Positions 26,475-37,317 are shown, counted from the first letter of the stretch. The stretch is DNA of 64,000 nt from Roseovarius sp. ZX-A-9 (GCF_028369135.1 NZ_JAPWHW010000006.1:1-64000), one strand, 5' to 3'. A program made the numbers and translations. The notes: generated by a model not told the origin, from the sequence alone.

Positions 26475-28151
26475 ATGAACTGGCTCACCCGCTCTGGTCG
26501 CCCTCTCCCTTCTTCGATTGTGGGGCAGGCAGAACGCGCCCGGGGCGATGATGTCAGCCGCCGCGAATTCCTTGCCCTTGCCAGCAGTTTTGGCGCCAGC
26601 ACCGCCACCGCCTATGCACTGCTCGGGCTGCCCGCACCGGCCAGCGCCGACACCGGCGAGTCAGAGCCGCCTAGCGCCAACGGCACCTCCGTACGCATCC
26701 AGATGGAAGTGCGGCCCCTTGGCGACCCGCGGCTCTTTGACTGGTTCCAGGCCGCGAACGTGACACGCGGCTGGCTGGAATATCTCGTCTCTTACGAAAA
26801 CGATGGCACGTTCCAGCCGCAACTGCTGCACGACTGGGAGATCACCAACGATGCGCGCCACTACACGCTGCGGGTGCGCCCCGGCGTGACATGGAATGAT
26901 GGCACCCCCTTCACCTCTGCCGATGTGGCACGCAACATCGCGCGTTGGTGCGACAAAACCGTGCCCGGCAATTCCATGGCCGGTCGCTTTGCCGCATTGG
27001 TCGACCCTGCCACCGGACAATTGATGGAAGGCACGCTTTCCACGCCGGACGATCTGACCGTGGTGCTTGATCTGCCGCGCGCCGATATCTCGCTGATCGC
27101 AGGAATGGCCGATTACCCGGCGGCCATCGTACCCGAGGGCTTTGATCCGGACCGCATGCTGGAGGTGCCCGTCGGCACTGGCCCCTACCTGCCCGAAAGT
27201 GTCGAGCCGGGCATCGGCGCGGTGCTGGTGCGCAACGATAGCCACAAATGGTGGAACGCCGGAAACGGTGCCTGGATGGAGCGGGTCGAATTCATCGACC
27301 TCGGCACCGACCCGGCCAGTTTTGCCGCCGCGGCCCAAGACGGGCGCATCGACATGACCTATTCCGTCGAAGGCGATTTCATCGAGGTTTTCGGCGGAAT
27401 GGACGGCTGGGTCGAGAACAAGGTCAACACAGCCGCCACCGTTGTCATCCGCCCCAACCAGAAAGCCGAGATCGACGGCCGGCGTCCCTACGCGGACGTG
27501 CGCGTGCGCCGCGCGCTGCAACTGGCGATGGACAACGAGATCCTGCTGGAATTGGGCTATGCCAATCGCGGTATCGAGGCGGAAAATCACCACGTCGCGC
27601 CACTGCACCCGGAATACACGCCCATGCCCCGGCCCGAACATGACCCTGCCGCCGCGCGCGCGCTGATGGCAGAGGCCGGCATGGCCGATTTCGAGCATGA
27701 GCTGATATCGCTTGATGATGACTGGCGGCGCAACACGGCCGATGCCGCGGCCGCCCTGCTGGCGGATGCTGGCATCAAGGTGCGCCGCACCATTGTGCCC
27801 GGCACGGTCTACTGGACCAATTGGGCCAGCTTTCCATTCAGCACGACCGACTGGGGGCACCGCCCGCTCGGGGTGCAGACCTATGCGCTCGCTTATCGTT
27901 CGGGCGAGGCGTGGAATGAGTTCGGCTGGTCCAATCCTGAATTCGACGCCGTACTGGAAGAGGCGCTGGCGACGCTCGACATCGAAAAACGCCGCGCCCT
28001 GATGCATCGCTGTCAGCAACTGGTCCGCGACGACGGCGTAACGGTGCAGCCCTATTGGCGCAGGCTTTTCAACCACACGGTCGAGGGGCTGGAGGGCGGC
28101 GGCCATCACATCGGGTTCGAAATCCGGCCCGCCGCGCTGCGCTGGACCTGA
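26475..28151 (+). CDS. Tat-exported ABC substrate-binding protein, family 5 (peptide/opine type)
   Basis: A 558-residue family-5 solute-binding protein (DppA/OppA fold). A twin-arginine signal DVSRREFLALASSFG (about residues 25-39) and a cleavage region APASADT precede the mature protein. Typical segments are LLHDWEITNDARHYTLRVRPGVTWNDGTPFTSADV and VRRALQLAMDNEILLELGYANRG. The ATG at 26475 has GAGG 8 bases upstream. No permease or ATPase gene is nearby, so it either serves a transporter encoded elsewhere or has another periplasmic role. The substrate class (di-/oligopeptide, opine or nickel) is not resolved. Confidence 0.88.
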   Translation: MNWLTRSGRPLPSSIVGQAERARGDDVSRREFLALASSFGASTATAYALLGLPAPASADTGESEPPSANGTSVRIQMEVRPLGDPRLFDWFQAANVTRGWLEYLVSYENDGTFQPQLLHDWEITNDARHYTLRVRPGVTWNDGTPFTSADVARNIARWCDKTVPGNSMAGRFAALVDPATGQLMEGTLSTPDDLTVVLDLPRADISLIAGMADYPAAIVPEGFDPDRMLEVPVGTGPYLPESVEPGIGAVLVRNDSHKWWNAGNGAWMERVEFIDLGTDPASFAAAAQDGRIDMTYSVEGDFIEVFGGMDGWVENKVNTAATVVIRPNQKAEIDGRRPYADVRVRRALQLAMDNEILLELGYANRGIEAENHHVAPLHPEYTPMPRPEHDPAAARALMAEAGMADFEHELISLDDDWRRNTADAAAALLADAGIKVRRTIVPGTVYWTNWASFPFSTTDWGHRPLGVQTYALAYRSGEAWNEFGWSNPEFDAVLEEALATLDIEKRRALMHRCQQLVRDDGVTVQPYWRRLFNHTVEGLEGGGHHIGFEIRPAALRWT

Positions 28152-28306
28152 GCGCCTACCACGCACGCGGAACGCCCCGATCGCGCCATTGCCCGAACAA
28201 TCCGCGTTGAAATTTCAGCGCGCCTCACAGCCATCCCTGCAAATTTGCACATCAAACAGGAAAATCTGCGATTGCGGCCCCCCGCAACCACTGCTTAGAC
28301 AGCGCC

Positions 28307-29539
28307 ATGACCGATAGAACCGCAATCCCCTCCGCCGCGCCCCGCAGTTCTCTGCCCTTTGCAGAGTTCGTGATCCTTCTGGCCCTCATGGTCTCGATCA
28401 CGGCGATGGCCACCGATATCATGTTGCCCGCGCTTGACCTGATCGGCAGCGAGCTGGGCGTCAGCAACCCCAACGATGCGCAATTGGTGGTCTCGACCCT
28501 CTTTCTCGGCTTTGCCGCCGGTCAGGTACTGGCCGGGCCCCTATCGGACAGTTTCGGGCGCAAGCCGGTGATTTACGGCGGCTATGTCATTTTCATCATC
28601 GGCTCTGCCATGTCGCTTTGGTCGCATAGCTGGGAAATGATGATCGCCGGGCGGGTGTTGCAGGGGCTCGGCGCCGCCGCGCCGCGGATCGTGACGCTGG
28701 CGCTGGTGCGGGATGGCCATGCAGGGCGCGATATGGCGCGGATCATGTCGGTTGTGATGGCGGTATTCATCCTGGTGCCGATGATCGCCCCGGCGGTCGG
28801 CCAGGTGGTGATCAGGTTCAGCGGCTGGCGGGCGACATTCGCGGTGCTCATGGCGATGGCGCTGGTGGCCTGCCTGTGGTTCGCCCTGCGACAGCCAGAG
28901 ACGCTGCCGCGCACCGAACGCCGCGCATTTTCCTTCCGGGTCATCGCCGCGGGGCTGGTCGAGGTCTGCTCGTCGCGCATCGCCGTCGGCTATACATTGG
29001 CCACCGGGTTCATCTTCGGCGCGTTCATGTCCTATCTCAGCACCGCGCAACAGATTTTCCAGCAGGTCTATGACACCGGCCCGTATTTCGCCCTCTACTT
29101 CGGAATCGCGGCGCTGGCGATCGGCGGCGCGTCGCTGGTCAATTCGATGCTGGTGATGCGGCTGGGCATGCGCCTGCTCATCCGCACGGCGATGATCGGT
29201 ATCGTGGTGATATCGGCGCTCTTTGCAGTGCCCGCGCTCATGGCGGGTGGCATCCCGCCCTTCTGGCTGTTCATGGTCTGGCTGCTGGCGGTGTTTTTCT
29301 GCAACGGGATCCTGTTCGGCAACCTCAACGCCATCGCAATGGAGCCGCTTGGCCATATCGCGGGCCTCGGCGCGGCGCTGGTCGGATCGGTCTCGACCTT
29401 CATCGCACTGCCGCTGGCGTGGTACCTGGGGCACCTGTTTGACGGCAACGTGCTGCCGCTGGTGGGAGGTTTCGGCGGGCTGGCCGTGGCCGCACTGGGC
29501 GCAAGCATCTGGGCAGAGCGCGGATCGTCCAAAGGCTAA
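28307..29539 (+). CDS. Bcr/CflA-family multidrug efflux MFS transporter
   Basis: A 410-residue major facilitator with 12 predicted helices. The first cytoplasmic loop carries motif A GPLSDSFGRKPVIYGG (about residue 77), and helix 5 has the drug-proton antiporter motif seen as VPMIAPAVGQ (about 160). The helix-1 segment FVILLALMVSITAMATDIMLPAL is characteristic of Bcr/CflA. It exports hydrophobic drugs or metabolites by proton exchange; the substrate is unknown. It is preceded by 155 bases with no clear regulatory site. Confidence 0.92.
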   Translation: MTDRTAIPSAAPRSSLPFAEFVILLALMVSITAMATDIMLPALDLIGSELGVSNPNDAQLVVSTLFLGFAAGQVLAGPLSDSFGRKPVIYGGYVIFIIGSAMSLWSHSWEMMIAGRVLQGLGAAAPRIVTLALVRDGHAGRDMARIMSVVMAVFILVPMIAPAVGQVVIRFSGWRATFAVLMAMALVACLWFALRQPETLPRTERRAFSFRVIAAGLVEVCSSRIAVGYTLATGFIFGAFMSYLSTAQQIFQQVYDTGPYFALYFGIAALAIGGASLVNSMLVMRLGMRLLIRTAMIGIVVISALFAVPALMAGGIPPFWLFMVWLLAVFFCNGILFGNLNAIAMEPLGHIAGLGAALVGSVSTFIALPLAWYLGHLFDGNVLPLVGGFGGLAVAALGASIWAERGSSKG

Positions 29540-29619
29540 AACTGCGGCCCGACTTTCGCGCTAGGCGGATGCGGCATTGGCCGTTAATCTGAGGTTGTGC
29601 TTTTACCTCGGGATGTCGC

Positions 29620-31401
29620 GTGAGAAATGAAGAACTCCTAACGTGGACGATGCGGGCGGATGTTTTCGCGCTGATCGTCGGGACCTGCGTGTTCGTGGGA
29701 TTGTGCGGCCTCGTCTATTTCGCGACGAATCGCGGCAACAAACCCGACGAAATCACCGTGCTGCCCAGATTGCACAAGCGTCCCGCACTGAACCTCATCG
29801 GCCTCTTCGCGATTCCATTTTCCTTTCTCTGGGCGGCCTTGCTGATCCTGACGATCACATCGCTATTCAACCTCTGGTTCGACCCACCAGAGCCGACCGC
29901 CAAAGATGCGTTGGCCTACCGCGTGCATTTCCTCGCCATTGTCGGCCTGATGACAGCTCTGGCCGGTCTGATCGGCGCGCCGCTGGCCTTGATCCGCGTC
30001 TTTACCACCGAACGCCAGACCACGGCAGCCGAAGAGGGCCTGATCACCGACCGGATCACACGCGCGGTCGAGGGGTTGGGGGCCGAAAAGGTGGTCAAGG
30101 TGGTCAACGAAACGCCCCGCTACAGGATAGACGCGCGCGGTGAATGGCTGCGTGACGACGATGGCAACCCGATTCCTGCCACCCACCCGGACGGCACACC
30201 GATCATCGACCGCAGCAGTATCGAGACCACCGCACCCAACCTCGAAGTGCGCATCGGCGCGATCTATGCGTTGGAGCGGATCGCGCAGGACAGCGACCGC
30301 GACCATGTGCAGATCATGGAAATCCTGTGCGCCTATATCCGGCAGAATGCCCCGGCCTCTGACGCCGTGGAGTGGCCCGAGATCGAGATGCACGAGGATG
30401 AAAGAGACGGCCCGCTGCACGACGATTGGAAAGAGCGCGTCAAAGCGTTCGAGGCAAAGCAGCGGGCGCTAAAGGCCGATCTGACCTGCCGAGACGATAT
30501 CCAGACCGCATTGACGGTGATAGGCCGGCGCAGCGAACATCAACGCGCGCTGGAGGCGCTGGCGGGACATGAAGATAGAAACGCCAAATTCGTGTTCGAC
30601 ACACCCTGCCCCGAACTGCCAGAACCGGATGAGGACGGCAGGTATGATCCTGCCGCTATGAAGTCTTTCCAAGCTGAAATGAAAACATGGAATGCCGCGT
30701 TGCGCGACTATCCCGGCGACCGGCTGGACTTGCGGCGCTGCAATTTGCAAGGCTCGGATATGTCAAAGGCAGACTTTGGCGGTGCACGAATGGACGACTC
30801 TCAAATGCAAGGGGCGTTCCTCAAGAAATCGAAGATGCAAGGGGCGGACCTCAGCTACGCGCAGATGCAGGGGGCGGACCTCAAAGGCGCGAAGATGCAG
30901 GGGGCCGGCCTCTGGGGCGCGAAGATGCAGGGGGCGGACCTCTGGGGCGCGAAGATGCAGGGGGCGAAACTCAGCAGCGCGAGGATGCAGGGGGCGGCCC
31001 TCGGAGGTGCGGAGATGCAGGGGGCAGACCTCAGAATCGCGGAGATGCAGGGAGCGATCTTCTGGGGCGCGAGGATGCAAGGGGCGAAACTCAGGGGCGC
31101 GATGATGCAGGGGGCGAACCTCATGGAGGCTATGTTTGATAGCGGCACATCCTTCGACGATGTTATTCTTCGAGGTGCAGCGCTGAAAGCTGTGGATTGT
31201 GCCAACCTACCATCTCTACTTGCTCATGCAGCCGATTTTTTCGCTGATGCAAGCGTGGAAACCCCTGTCGGTTTTGACCGGCCAGATCATTGGCCGCAGT
31301 TTGTGATAGATTTGCCAGAATTCCGCGAGCACTGGCGCAAGTGGCTGGCCAACCCCAACAGCTACACCCCGCCCTCTCCACCGGACAGCACTCCGGGGTA
31401 A
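29620..31401 (+). CDS. Membrane-anchored pentapeptide-repeat protein
   Basis: A 593-residue protein with two N-terminal membrane helices (about 12-36 and 57-80, plus a possible third near 105-122), a mainly cytosolic mixed region (about 125-365), and a right-handed beta-helix of pentapeptide repeats from about 366 to 505. The repeat follows A(D/N/K)(L/M)xG, alternating units such as ADLWG and AKMQG. A unique tail of about 90 residues follows. The start is a GTG; an ATG ten codons later is an alternative. Pentapeptide proteins mimic DNA shape or act as scaffolds; here the N-terminal helices favour a membrane-bound scaffold. No known named family function is assigned. Confidence 0.85.
   Translation: MRNEELLTWTMRADVFALIVGTCVFVGLCGLVYFATNRGNKPDEITVLPRLHKRPALNLIGLFAIPFSFLWAALLILTITSLFNLWFDPPEPTAKDALAYRVHFLAIVGLMTALAGLIGAPLALIRVFTTERQTTAAEEGLITDRITRAVEGLGAEKVVKVVNETPRYRIDARGEWLRDDDGNPIPATHPDGTPIIDRSSIETTAPNLEVRIGAIYALERIAQDSDRDHVQIMEILCAYIRQNAPASDAVEWPEIEMHEDERDGPLHDDWKERVKAFEAKQRALKADLTCRDDIQTALTVIGRRSEHQRALEALAGHEDRNAKFVFDTPCPELPEPDEDGRYDPAAMKSFQAEMKTWNAALRDYPGDRLDLRRCNLQGSDMSKADFGGARMDDSQMQGAFLKKSKMQGADLSYAQMQGADLKGAKMQGAGLWGAKMQGADLWGAKMQGAKLSSARMQGAALGGAEMQGADLRIAEMQGAIFWGARMQGAKLRGAMMQGANLMEAMFDSGTSFDDVILRGAALKAVDCANLPSLLAHAADFFADASVETPVGFDRPDHWPQFVIDLPEFREHWRKWLANPNSYTPPSPPDSTPG
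30765..31130 (+). repeat. 30-bp tandem DNA repeat encoding paired pentapeptides
   Basis: About twelve tandem copies of a 30-bp unit, core GATGCAGGGGGCG-ACCTC, lie in frame within the pentapeptide gene; the middle copies (about 30870-31010) are nearly identical. The high DNA-level identity suggests recent unit duplication and possible copy-number change. It is coding, not a CRISPR. Confidence 0.85.
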
Positions 31402-31480
31402 AACCCCACCCTACACCCGGCGGCAATTGTGGTGCATAACCCAGCGAAGAAGTGATTCATCAAAAGCCGAGGACGACCCC

Positions 31481-32776
31481 ATGCATGACATCCGTGCGAT
31501 CCGCGAAAATCCTGCCGCCTTTGACGCCGCCCTGACCCGGCGGCCCGGGGTGGCGGCGATGTCGGCCCAGATCCTCGCGCTCGACGAGGCGCGCCGCGCA
31601 AAGATCGCCGCAGCCGAAGCAGCACAGGCCGAGCAGAACAAGGCCGCCAAGGAAGTCGGCGCCGCCAAGGCCAGCGGCAATGAGGCCGAATTCGAGCGCC
31701 TGCGCGCGCTGGTGGGCGAGAAGAAGGCCCAGGTGGCCGCGATGCAGACCGAGGCCAAGGCGCTTGATGCGCAACTGACCGACCTGCTGATGGCCATCCC
31801 CAACCTGCCCTATGACGACACACCCGAAGGCGCGGACGAGGCCGACAACGTGGAAATCCACCGCTGGGGCACGCCCCCGACGCTCGATTTTGCACCCAAG
31901 GAGCATTACGAGATCACGGGCGTCCTGCCCGGCATGGATTTCGAGACCGCCGCCAAGCTGAGCGGCGCGCGCTTTGTCGTGCTCAGCGGGGCCGTCGCGC
32001 GCATCCACCGTGCGCTGGCGCAATTCATGCTCGACACCCATATCGACCAGAACGGCCTGACCGAGACATGGACGCCTGTGCTGGTGCGCGACGAAATGAT
32101 GCTTGGCACCGGGCAGTTGCCGAAATTCGGTGAAGACAGCTATCGCACCACCAATGGCTGGTGGCTGGTGCCGACCGCCGAAGTGACGCTGACCAATATT
32201 GTGAACGGCATGACCGTGGACGAAGACTACCTGCCGCGCCGCTATGTCGCCCACACCCAGTGTTTCCGCTCCGAAGCAGGCAGCGCCGGGCGCGACACCG
32301 CCGGTATGCTGCGCCAGCACCAGTTCGAGAAAGTCGAAATGGTCAGCATCACCCATCCCGACCATAGCCGCGCCGAGCTGGACCGCATGACCGGCTGCGC
32401 CACCGGCATCCTGGAGGCGCTGAACCTGCCCTATCGCACCGTTGCGCTGTGCACCGGCGACATGGGGTTCGGCGCGCGGCGTACCCATGATATCGAAGTC
32501 TGGCTGCCGGGGCAGAACACCTACCGCGAGATCAGCTCGGTCTCGGTCTGCGGTGATTTCCAGGCGCGTCGGATGAACGCCCGGTTCAAACCGGCCGAAG
32601 GCGGCAAGCCGCAATTCGTCCACACGCTCAACGGCTCTGGCCTGGCGGTCGGGCGTTGCCTGATCGCAGTGCTGGAAAACGGCCAGCAGGCGGACGGATC
32701 GGTCATCATGCCCGAGGCAATCCGCCCCTATCTGGGCGGCAAGACACGGCTGGGAGCAGACGGCACGCTGAGCTGA
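31481..32776 (+). CDS. serS: Seryl-tRNA synthetase
   Basis: A 431-residue class-II synthetase that charges tRNA-Ser. An N-terminal coiled-coil arm (about 30-105, rich in Ala, Glu and Lys) binds the long variable arm of tRNA-Ser. Motif 2 appears as [26 protein letters not shown] (about 265-290) and motif 3 as [17 protein letters not shown] (about 384-400). The ATG at 31481 begins the family sequence [11 protein letters not shown]. It is a housekeeping gene 79 bases after the pentapeptide gene. Confidence 0.97.
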   Translation: MHDIRAIRENPAAFDAALTRRPGVAAMSAQILALDEARRAKIAAAEAAQAEQNKAAKEVGAAKASGNEAEFERLRALVGEKKAQVAAMQTEAKALDAQLTDLLMAIPNLPYDDTPEGADEADNVEIHRWGTPPTLDFAPKEHYEITGVLPGMDFETAAKLSGARFVVLSGAVARIHRALAQFMLDTHIDQNGLTETWTPVLVRDEMMLGTGQLPKFGEDSYRTTNGWWLVPTAEVTLTNIVNGMTVDEDYLPRRYVAHTQCFRSEAGSAGRDTAGMLRQHQFEKVEMVSITHPDHSRAELDRMTGCATGILEALNLPYRTVALCTGDMGFGARRTHDIEVWLPGQNTYREISSVSVCGDFQARRMNARFKPAEGGKPQFVHTLNGSGLAVGRCLIAVLENGQQADGSVIMPEAIRPYLGGKTRLGADGTLS

Positions 32777-32850
32777 AGCGCGACGCCGGGAACCAAGCCC
32801 GTTGGCGTGCGTTACCTCACGGTACATTCCCATCTGATCGGTGACGCTTC

Positions 32851-33555
32851 ATGCCCCTTCTCGTCCTTCTTGCCACGATCGCCTTTGCCCTGTCGCCATT
32901 TCTGGCGCCGGGCTTTGGCGGTTTCGAGCCGAACCAGTTTCCCATCCCGCAGGTCGATCCGCCGGTGCAACCTGCCGGCTATGCCTTTGCCATCTGGGGG
33001 CTGATCTACGGCTGGCTGATCGTCGGCGCGGGTTACGGGCTATGGCAGCGGCGCGACGACGCGGACTGGGCAGCCATGCGGGTGCCGCTGATTGTGTCGC
33101 TGCTGGTCGGGACCACGTGGCTTCCGGTCGCGCAGGCCAGCGCGACCTGGGCCACGGTGCTGATCTGGATCATGTGGGCCTTTGCGGTCTGGGCGCTGCT
33201 GCGCGCGCCCGGCCATGGACGGTCCGACGCCTGGCTGGGCCGCGCGCCGGTCGCGCTCTATGCCGGATGGCTGACGGCGGCCTCCTGCGTCTCACTGGGG
33301 CTGATGGCGGCAGGGTTTGGCGGCATGGATCAGCAGGTTGCGGCCCTCCTGGCGCTGGTGATCGCGCTGGGGCTGGCAACCCTTGTTGCGCGCCAGAGAC
33401 CCGACGCCCTGGGGTTTCTCGCTGCGGTGATCTGGGCGCTGATCGGGGTCTGCGTACATAATTGGCAGGACGGCGCGATGTCGGTGTTGATCCTTGCCGC
33501 CATCGGCGCCGTCGCGCTGGCGGCGCTGGCTGCCAGAAACATGCAGCGCCGCTGA
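32851..33555 (+). CDS. TspO/MBR-related integral membrane protein
   Basis: A 234-residue, very hydrophobic protein with about seven predicted helices. The segment VQPAGYAFAIWGLIYGWLI (about residues 31-49) resembles the P-x-x-FxxxWxxLY signature of TspO-like tryptophan-rich sensory proteins, and many tryptophans sit at helix ends (for example WLPVAQASATW). It is longer than the typical 5-helix TspO of about 160 residues, like extended relatives in alphaproteobacteria. Function is unknown; classical TspO binds tetrapyrroles or sterols. Confidence 0.65.
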   Translation: MPLLVLLATIAFALSPFLAPGFGGFEPNQFPIPQVDPPVQPAGYAFAIWGLIYGWLIVGAGYGLWQRRDDADWAAMRVPLIVSLLVGTTWLPVAQASATWATVLIWIMWAFAVWALLRAPGHGRSDAWLGRAPVALYAGWLTAASCVSLGLMAAGFGGMDQQVAALLALVIALGLATLVARQRPDALGFLAAVIWALIGVCVHNWQDGAMSVLILAAIGAVALAALAARNMQRR

Positions 33556-33576
33556 GCCGGACGCAGCGCGCCCGGC

Positions 33577-35028
33577 CTATTTCGCGTTCTTGCCCGTATG
33601 CTTGCGCAGTCGGGAAGGCGTCGATTTCTTCTTGGCCTTGTACGGGTTCTTGTCCGACTGGCTGCGCAGATGCAGCCGGATCGGCGTTCCCGGCATGTCG
33701 AAATCCACTCGCAGGCCATTGACCAGATAGCGGGTATAGCTTTCGGGCATCTTGTCGGGGTGCGAACACATCACCACGAATCCTGGCGGCCGCGTCTTGG
33801 CCTGGGTCATATAGCGCAGCTTGATCCGCTTGCCGCCCGGCGCGGGGGGCGGGTGCGCCTCAAGCATGCCGGTAAGCCAGCGGTTGAGTTGTGCCGTGGC
33901 CACGCGCCGGTTCCAGACTTCATGCGCCTTTTCCACCGCAGCACGCAGCCGGTCGAGCCCCTTGCCCGTCTTGGCCGAGACGGTCACCAGCGGTGCGCCG
34001 CGCAACTGTGGCAACAGCCGCTCGAAGCTTTCGCGCAAGTCGCGCAGCTTGGCCTGCTTTTCGGGCTCGATGTCCCATTTGTTGACCGCGACCACCACTG
34101 CGCGGCCCTCGCGTTCGGCCAGATCGGCAAGCCGCAGATCCTGCTGCTCGAACGGGATCGCGGCATCAAGCAGCACGATCACCACCTCGGCGAACTTCAC
34201 CGCGCGCAACCCGTCGCCGACGCTCAGCTTCTCCAGCTTTTCCTGCACGCGGGCCTTCTTGCGCATACCGGCGGTATCAAAGATGCGCATATGAAGCCCG
34301 TCCCACTCGATCTGAAGCGAGATCGCGTCGCGGGTGATCCCCGCCTCGGGGCCGGTCAACAGGCGCTCTTCGCCCAGTATCTGGTTGATCAAAGTGGACT
34401 TCCCCGCATTCGGGCGCCCGACCACGGCCACCTGCAGCGGCTTCTTGGCGGTGGGCACGCGCGGGCCGTCATAGTCATCGTCGTCCAGCGCAACGTCTGT
34501 CTCGGGGGCCTCGGCTTCGGCGCGTTTGGCAAACTCGTCTGACAGTGGCATCAGATGCGCGTAAAGATCGTTCAGCCCTTCGCCATGCTCAGCCGAGAGC
34601 CGGATAGGTTCTCCGAGTCCAAGGCTATAAGCCTCGATGACACCGCCATCTGCGGCGCTGCCTTCCCCCTTGTTTGCCGCAAGGATCACATGCTTGGCCC
34701 GCTTACGCAGGATTTCCGCGAAAATCTCGTCCGTGGGGGTGACGCCCGCGCGCGCGTCGATCATGAAAAGGCAGACATCGGCAACGTCCACGGCCCGTTC
34801 GGTCAGCTTGCGCATACGACCTTGCAGGCTTTCGTCCGTCGCTTCCTCCAGCCCGGCCGTGTCGATCACGGTAAAGCGCAGGTCGCCCAGACGCGCGGCA
34901 CCCTCGCGCAGATCGCGCGTGACGCCCGGCTGATCGTCGACCAGCGCCAGACGCTTGCCCACGAGGCGATTGAAAAGAGTGGATTTGCCCACGTTCGGGC
35001 GTCCCACGATGGCAAGGCTAAACGTCAT
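33577..35028 (-). CDS. der: Ribosome-associated GTPase Der (EngA)
   Basis: A 483-residue essential GTPase in 50S subunit assembly. It has two tandem G domains, with P-loops [10 protein letters not shown] (residue 8) and [10 protein letters not shown] (about 208), switch DTAGLEE and DTAGMRKK, specificity motifs NKGE (NKxx variant in the first) and NKWD (second), and a C-terminal KH-like domain. The tail is Lys-rich. The gene order yfgM-bamB-der is also found in Escherichia coli. Confidence 0.96.
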   Translation of the reverse strand: MTFSLAIVGRPNVGKSTLFNRLVGKRLALVDDQPGVTRDLREGAARLGDLRFTVIDTAGLEEATDESLQGRMRKLTERAVDVADVCLFMIDARAGVTPTDEIFAEILRKRAKHVILAANKGEGSAADGGVIEAYSLGLGEPIRLSAEHGEGLNDLYAHLMPLSDEFAKRAEAEAPETDVALDDDDYDGPRVPTAKKPLQVAVVGRPNAGKSTLINQILGEERLLTGPEAGITRDAISLQIEWDGLHMRIFDTAGMRKKARVQEKLEKLSVGDGLRAVKFAEVVIVLLDAAIPFEQQDLRLADLAEREGRAVVVAVNKWDIEPEKQAKLRDLRESFERLLPQLRGAPLVTVSAKTGKGLDRLRAAVEKAHEVWNRRVATAQLNRWLTGMLEAHPPPAPGGKRIKLRYMTQAKTRPPGFVVMCSHPDKMPESYTRYLVNGLRVDFDMPGTPIRLHLRSQSDKNPYKAKKKSTPSRLRKHTGKNAK

Positions 35029-35076
35029 GATGCGGCTCCGCAGCGGATAAGAGGCCCGCTCTACAGCAATCGCGCG

Positions 35077-36414
35077 TTAACGGAAAGCGTGAAGCGTGCC
35101 CTTGGTCGAAACGACATAAAGCGTGTTGTTCGCAACCACCGGCGACGTGGTCGCGCCGCCCGGTATCTCGACCGTGCGATTGAGCGCACCCGAGACCGGA
35201 TCGAAGAAGCGCAGCAGCCCGTCATTGGAGGCCACTACCAGTTGCCCACCGGCCAGAACCGGGCCGTAATGGGCATAGACTTCTGCCTGACGCCGCGGCC
35301 GATCCTTGGTGAAAAACGGCAGCTTGGCGCCCCAGACGCGCGCGCCGGTCTCGCCGTTCAGGCGCACTAGCTCGTTACGGTCCGTCACCAGGAATACATC
35401 GCCGCCCGCAGGCCACACGGGCCCCATCGGGCCTTCGTTCGCCGACCAGATGCGCGCACCGTTGGCCAGTTGCAACGCCGCCATACGGCCTGCGCTGTTG
35501 CCCACGTAAAGGCGATCACCATCAATTACGGGGTCGCCGACCACGTCGGTGATGCTGGATTGGGCCAGCCCACTGCGCCGCCCGGCGATCTGCGCATCCC
35601 AGAGCCGCAGCCCGCCCTTGCGGAATGCGCCCTGCAACTCGCCCGAGCCGAAGGCAAAGACCGCGTATTTGTCCGAGATCGCTGGCGCGGGGCCACCGTG
35701 GATATTGTTCACATCCGGCGTGGCCGACAGCCGCCACTTGATCCGGCCGGTGTCCGTATCGAGCGCCCAGGCCACATCATCGCCCGCCACCAGATAGACC
35801 AAGCCGTCATGGACTGCGGGGTTGCCAGTTGCCGTCTGGCGCAACTCCTGCTCCCACAGCTGCGCGCCCGTTGCAGGGTCAAGCGCCGTGAGGCGACCAA
35901 ACCCGGTAGATACGAAAAGCTTGCCGTCGCCATAAGCGAGACCACCGCCCGACCCGTCCTTGGGCGAATCGTTCTTGGGGACCAGGCTGACGCTCCAGAG
36001 CGGTGCACCATCGGTTGTGTGCGCACTTGCCTGCCCGGTGCTGTCGAGCGCGAATACGCGCCCGCCTGCCACCACCGGATCGGCGGAGATACGGTTGCGC
36101 GCCCCGTCACCGGATCCGATATTGGCGGACCAGATCATTTGCGGCGCGGCCCGCAATGCCGGGTGCTCGGGCCGTCCGGCGGCAGAGCCGGGCGCCTGAG
36201 TCCATTCGCTGTTGACCCGCGCGGGCGGCAGGCTGATCGGCGCAGGCGCGTCGCCTGCGGCCGCATCGGCGATCACCGGGGACTTATCGGCCTCGGGGTC
36301 ACCCACGGCCGCAAAAATATTCTCGCGTTCGCCCTGCAAAATCTTGTCGGGCTCGGAACAGGCCACCAGCAACGCCGACGCCGCCAGTCCCAGGATCAGT
36401 CCGTTACGTATCAC
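35077..36414 (-). CDS. bamB: BamB-like outer membrane assembly lipoprotein
   Basis: A 445-residue beta-propeller protein. A signal peptide with lipobox LLVAC places the lipidated Cys near residue 18, so it is anchored to the outer membrane facing the periplasm. PQQ-like blades carry repeats such as GRVFALDSTGQ, GKLFVSTGFGRLTALDPATG and NTLYVVSTKGTLHAF. BamB supports BamA in inserting outer-membrane beta-barrels. The GTG at 36414 is used because it gives a compact signal peptide; a longer frame from 36525 overlaps the yfgM coding end and lacks one. It lies between yfgM and der. Confidence 0.88.
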   Translation of the reverse strand: MIRNGLILGLAASALLVACSEPDKILQGERENIFAAVGDPEADKSPVIADAAAGDAPAPISLPPARVNSEWTQAPGSAAGRPEHPALRAAPQMIWSANIGSGDGARNRISADPVVAGGRVFALDSTGQASAHTTDGAPLWSVSLVPKNDSPKDGSGGGLAYGDGKLFVSTGFGRLTALDPATGAQLWEQELRQTATGNPAVHDGLVYLVAGDDVAWALDTDTGRIKWRLSATPDVNNIHGGPAPAISDKYAVFAFGSGELQGAFRKGGLRLWDAQIAGRRSGLAQSSITDVVGDPVIDGDRLYVGNSAGRMAALQLANGARIWSANEGPMGPVWPAGGDVFLVTDRNELVRLNGETGARVWGAKLPFFTKDRPRRQAEVYAHYGPVLAGGQLVVASNDGLLRFFDPVSGALNRTVEIPGGATTSPVVANNTLYVVSTKGTLHAFR

Positions 36415-36463
36415 CAGTTCCGTCCCCACTTGTCCCAGTTCATCACCGCTTAACGCCTGCGGC

Positions 36464-37144
36464 CTATTCGGTAGCCGTCGCGCCGTCTTCGGGGCGCACG
36501 TCAAATTCGCCGCCCAGAGCCACAATTACTTGTGCGGCCCGACGACGCAAGCCCGGCGTGGCACCGGCATCGGCCACCACTTGCTGCAACCGCTCGATTG
36601 CAGCATCCGGCGCGCCGGTCTCGATGTCGAGATAGGCCAGTTGTTCTTCCGCCAGCAATCGCACCAGGCCATTGCCCAGCGCCAGACCATCAAGGCGCGA
36701 ACGGCGCGTCTCGACATCCAGCCCGCCGGCCGGGATCATCACCGCCTTGAGCGTCGCAATCTGGCGATAGACCTGTTCGACATCAGACCGATCAGCGATG
36801 GCCAACAGCCGCTGGGCCGCATCCGCGGGATCCAGCCTGATTTCTTCGGAGGCGGCCATCAGATCGACCAACGTCCGGCTGCCCGCATTGGGGGCCGCGA
36901 TGGCATCAAGGGCGGCGACGCGCGCCGCACCCTCTTCGCTGGTCAGCGCCGCAAGGATGCTGTCGCCCAGCGCCTCGGCCTCTGCGCGGGCCTGCGCCTT
37001 TTGCCACTCGTTATAGGCCGCGCCGCCAACCAGCAGCACAATGGCCAGAACGGCGATCCAGCCATAGCGGCGTATCAACCCGAACAGCCGGTCGCGGCGG
37101 ACTTCTTCGGTCACTTCATCGATGAAACTGTCGGTATTGCTCAC
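36464..37144 (-). CDS. YfgM-like TPR protein, single-pass membrane
   Basis: A 226-residue protein with a cytosolic N-terminus (SNTDSFIDEVTEEVRRDRL), one membrane helix (about 29-47, IAVLAIVLLVGGAAY) and a periplasmic helical TPR-like region. Length, topology and place before bamB-der match YfgM, a translocon-associated chaperone in Escherichia coli. The N-terminal FIDEVTEEVRRDR motif is typical of the alphaproteobacterial version. Confidence 0.8.
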   Translation of the reverse strand: MSNTDSFIDEVTEEVRRDRLFGLIRRYGWIAVLAIVLLVGGAAYNEWQKAQARAEAEALGDSILAALTSEEGAARVAALDAIAAPNAGSRTLVDLMAASEEIRLDPADAAQRLLAIADRSDVEQVYRQIATLKAVMIPAGGLDVETRRSRLDGLALGNGLVRLLAEEQLAYLDIETGAPDAAIERLQQVVADAGATPGLRRRAAQVIVALGGEFDVRPEDGATATE

Positions 37145-37317
37145 GAAACCTCGGCGCCCTTATGGGATTGGAATTTCGCCCCTCTTACCCTGTCCTTTTG
37201 CAACTGCCAAGGGCCGCGCGCCCGGGGGCTGCGGCCCTGTCTTGCCCAGGCCGATGTAAAAGTTTATTTTGAACCATGTCGTTTAGCCTGCTTCGGGGTA
37301 GAAAAACATGGCCAAAC

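Noticed and set aside
30765-31130. CRISPR-like array
   Set aside because: The 30-bp units are directly adjacent with no spacers, stay in frame and encode a classical pentapeptide helix.
30763-31205. Repetitive antisense frames opposite the pentapeptide repeats (possible second repeat protein)
   Set aside because: They arise mechanically from the 30-bp coding repeat and have no ribosome site or flanking domain.
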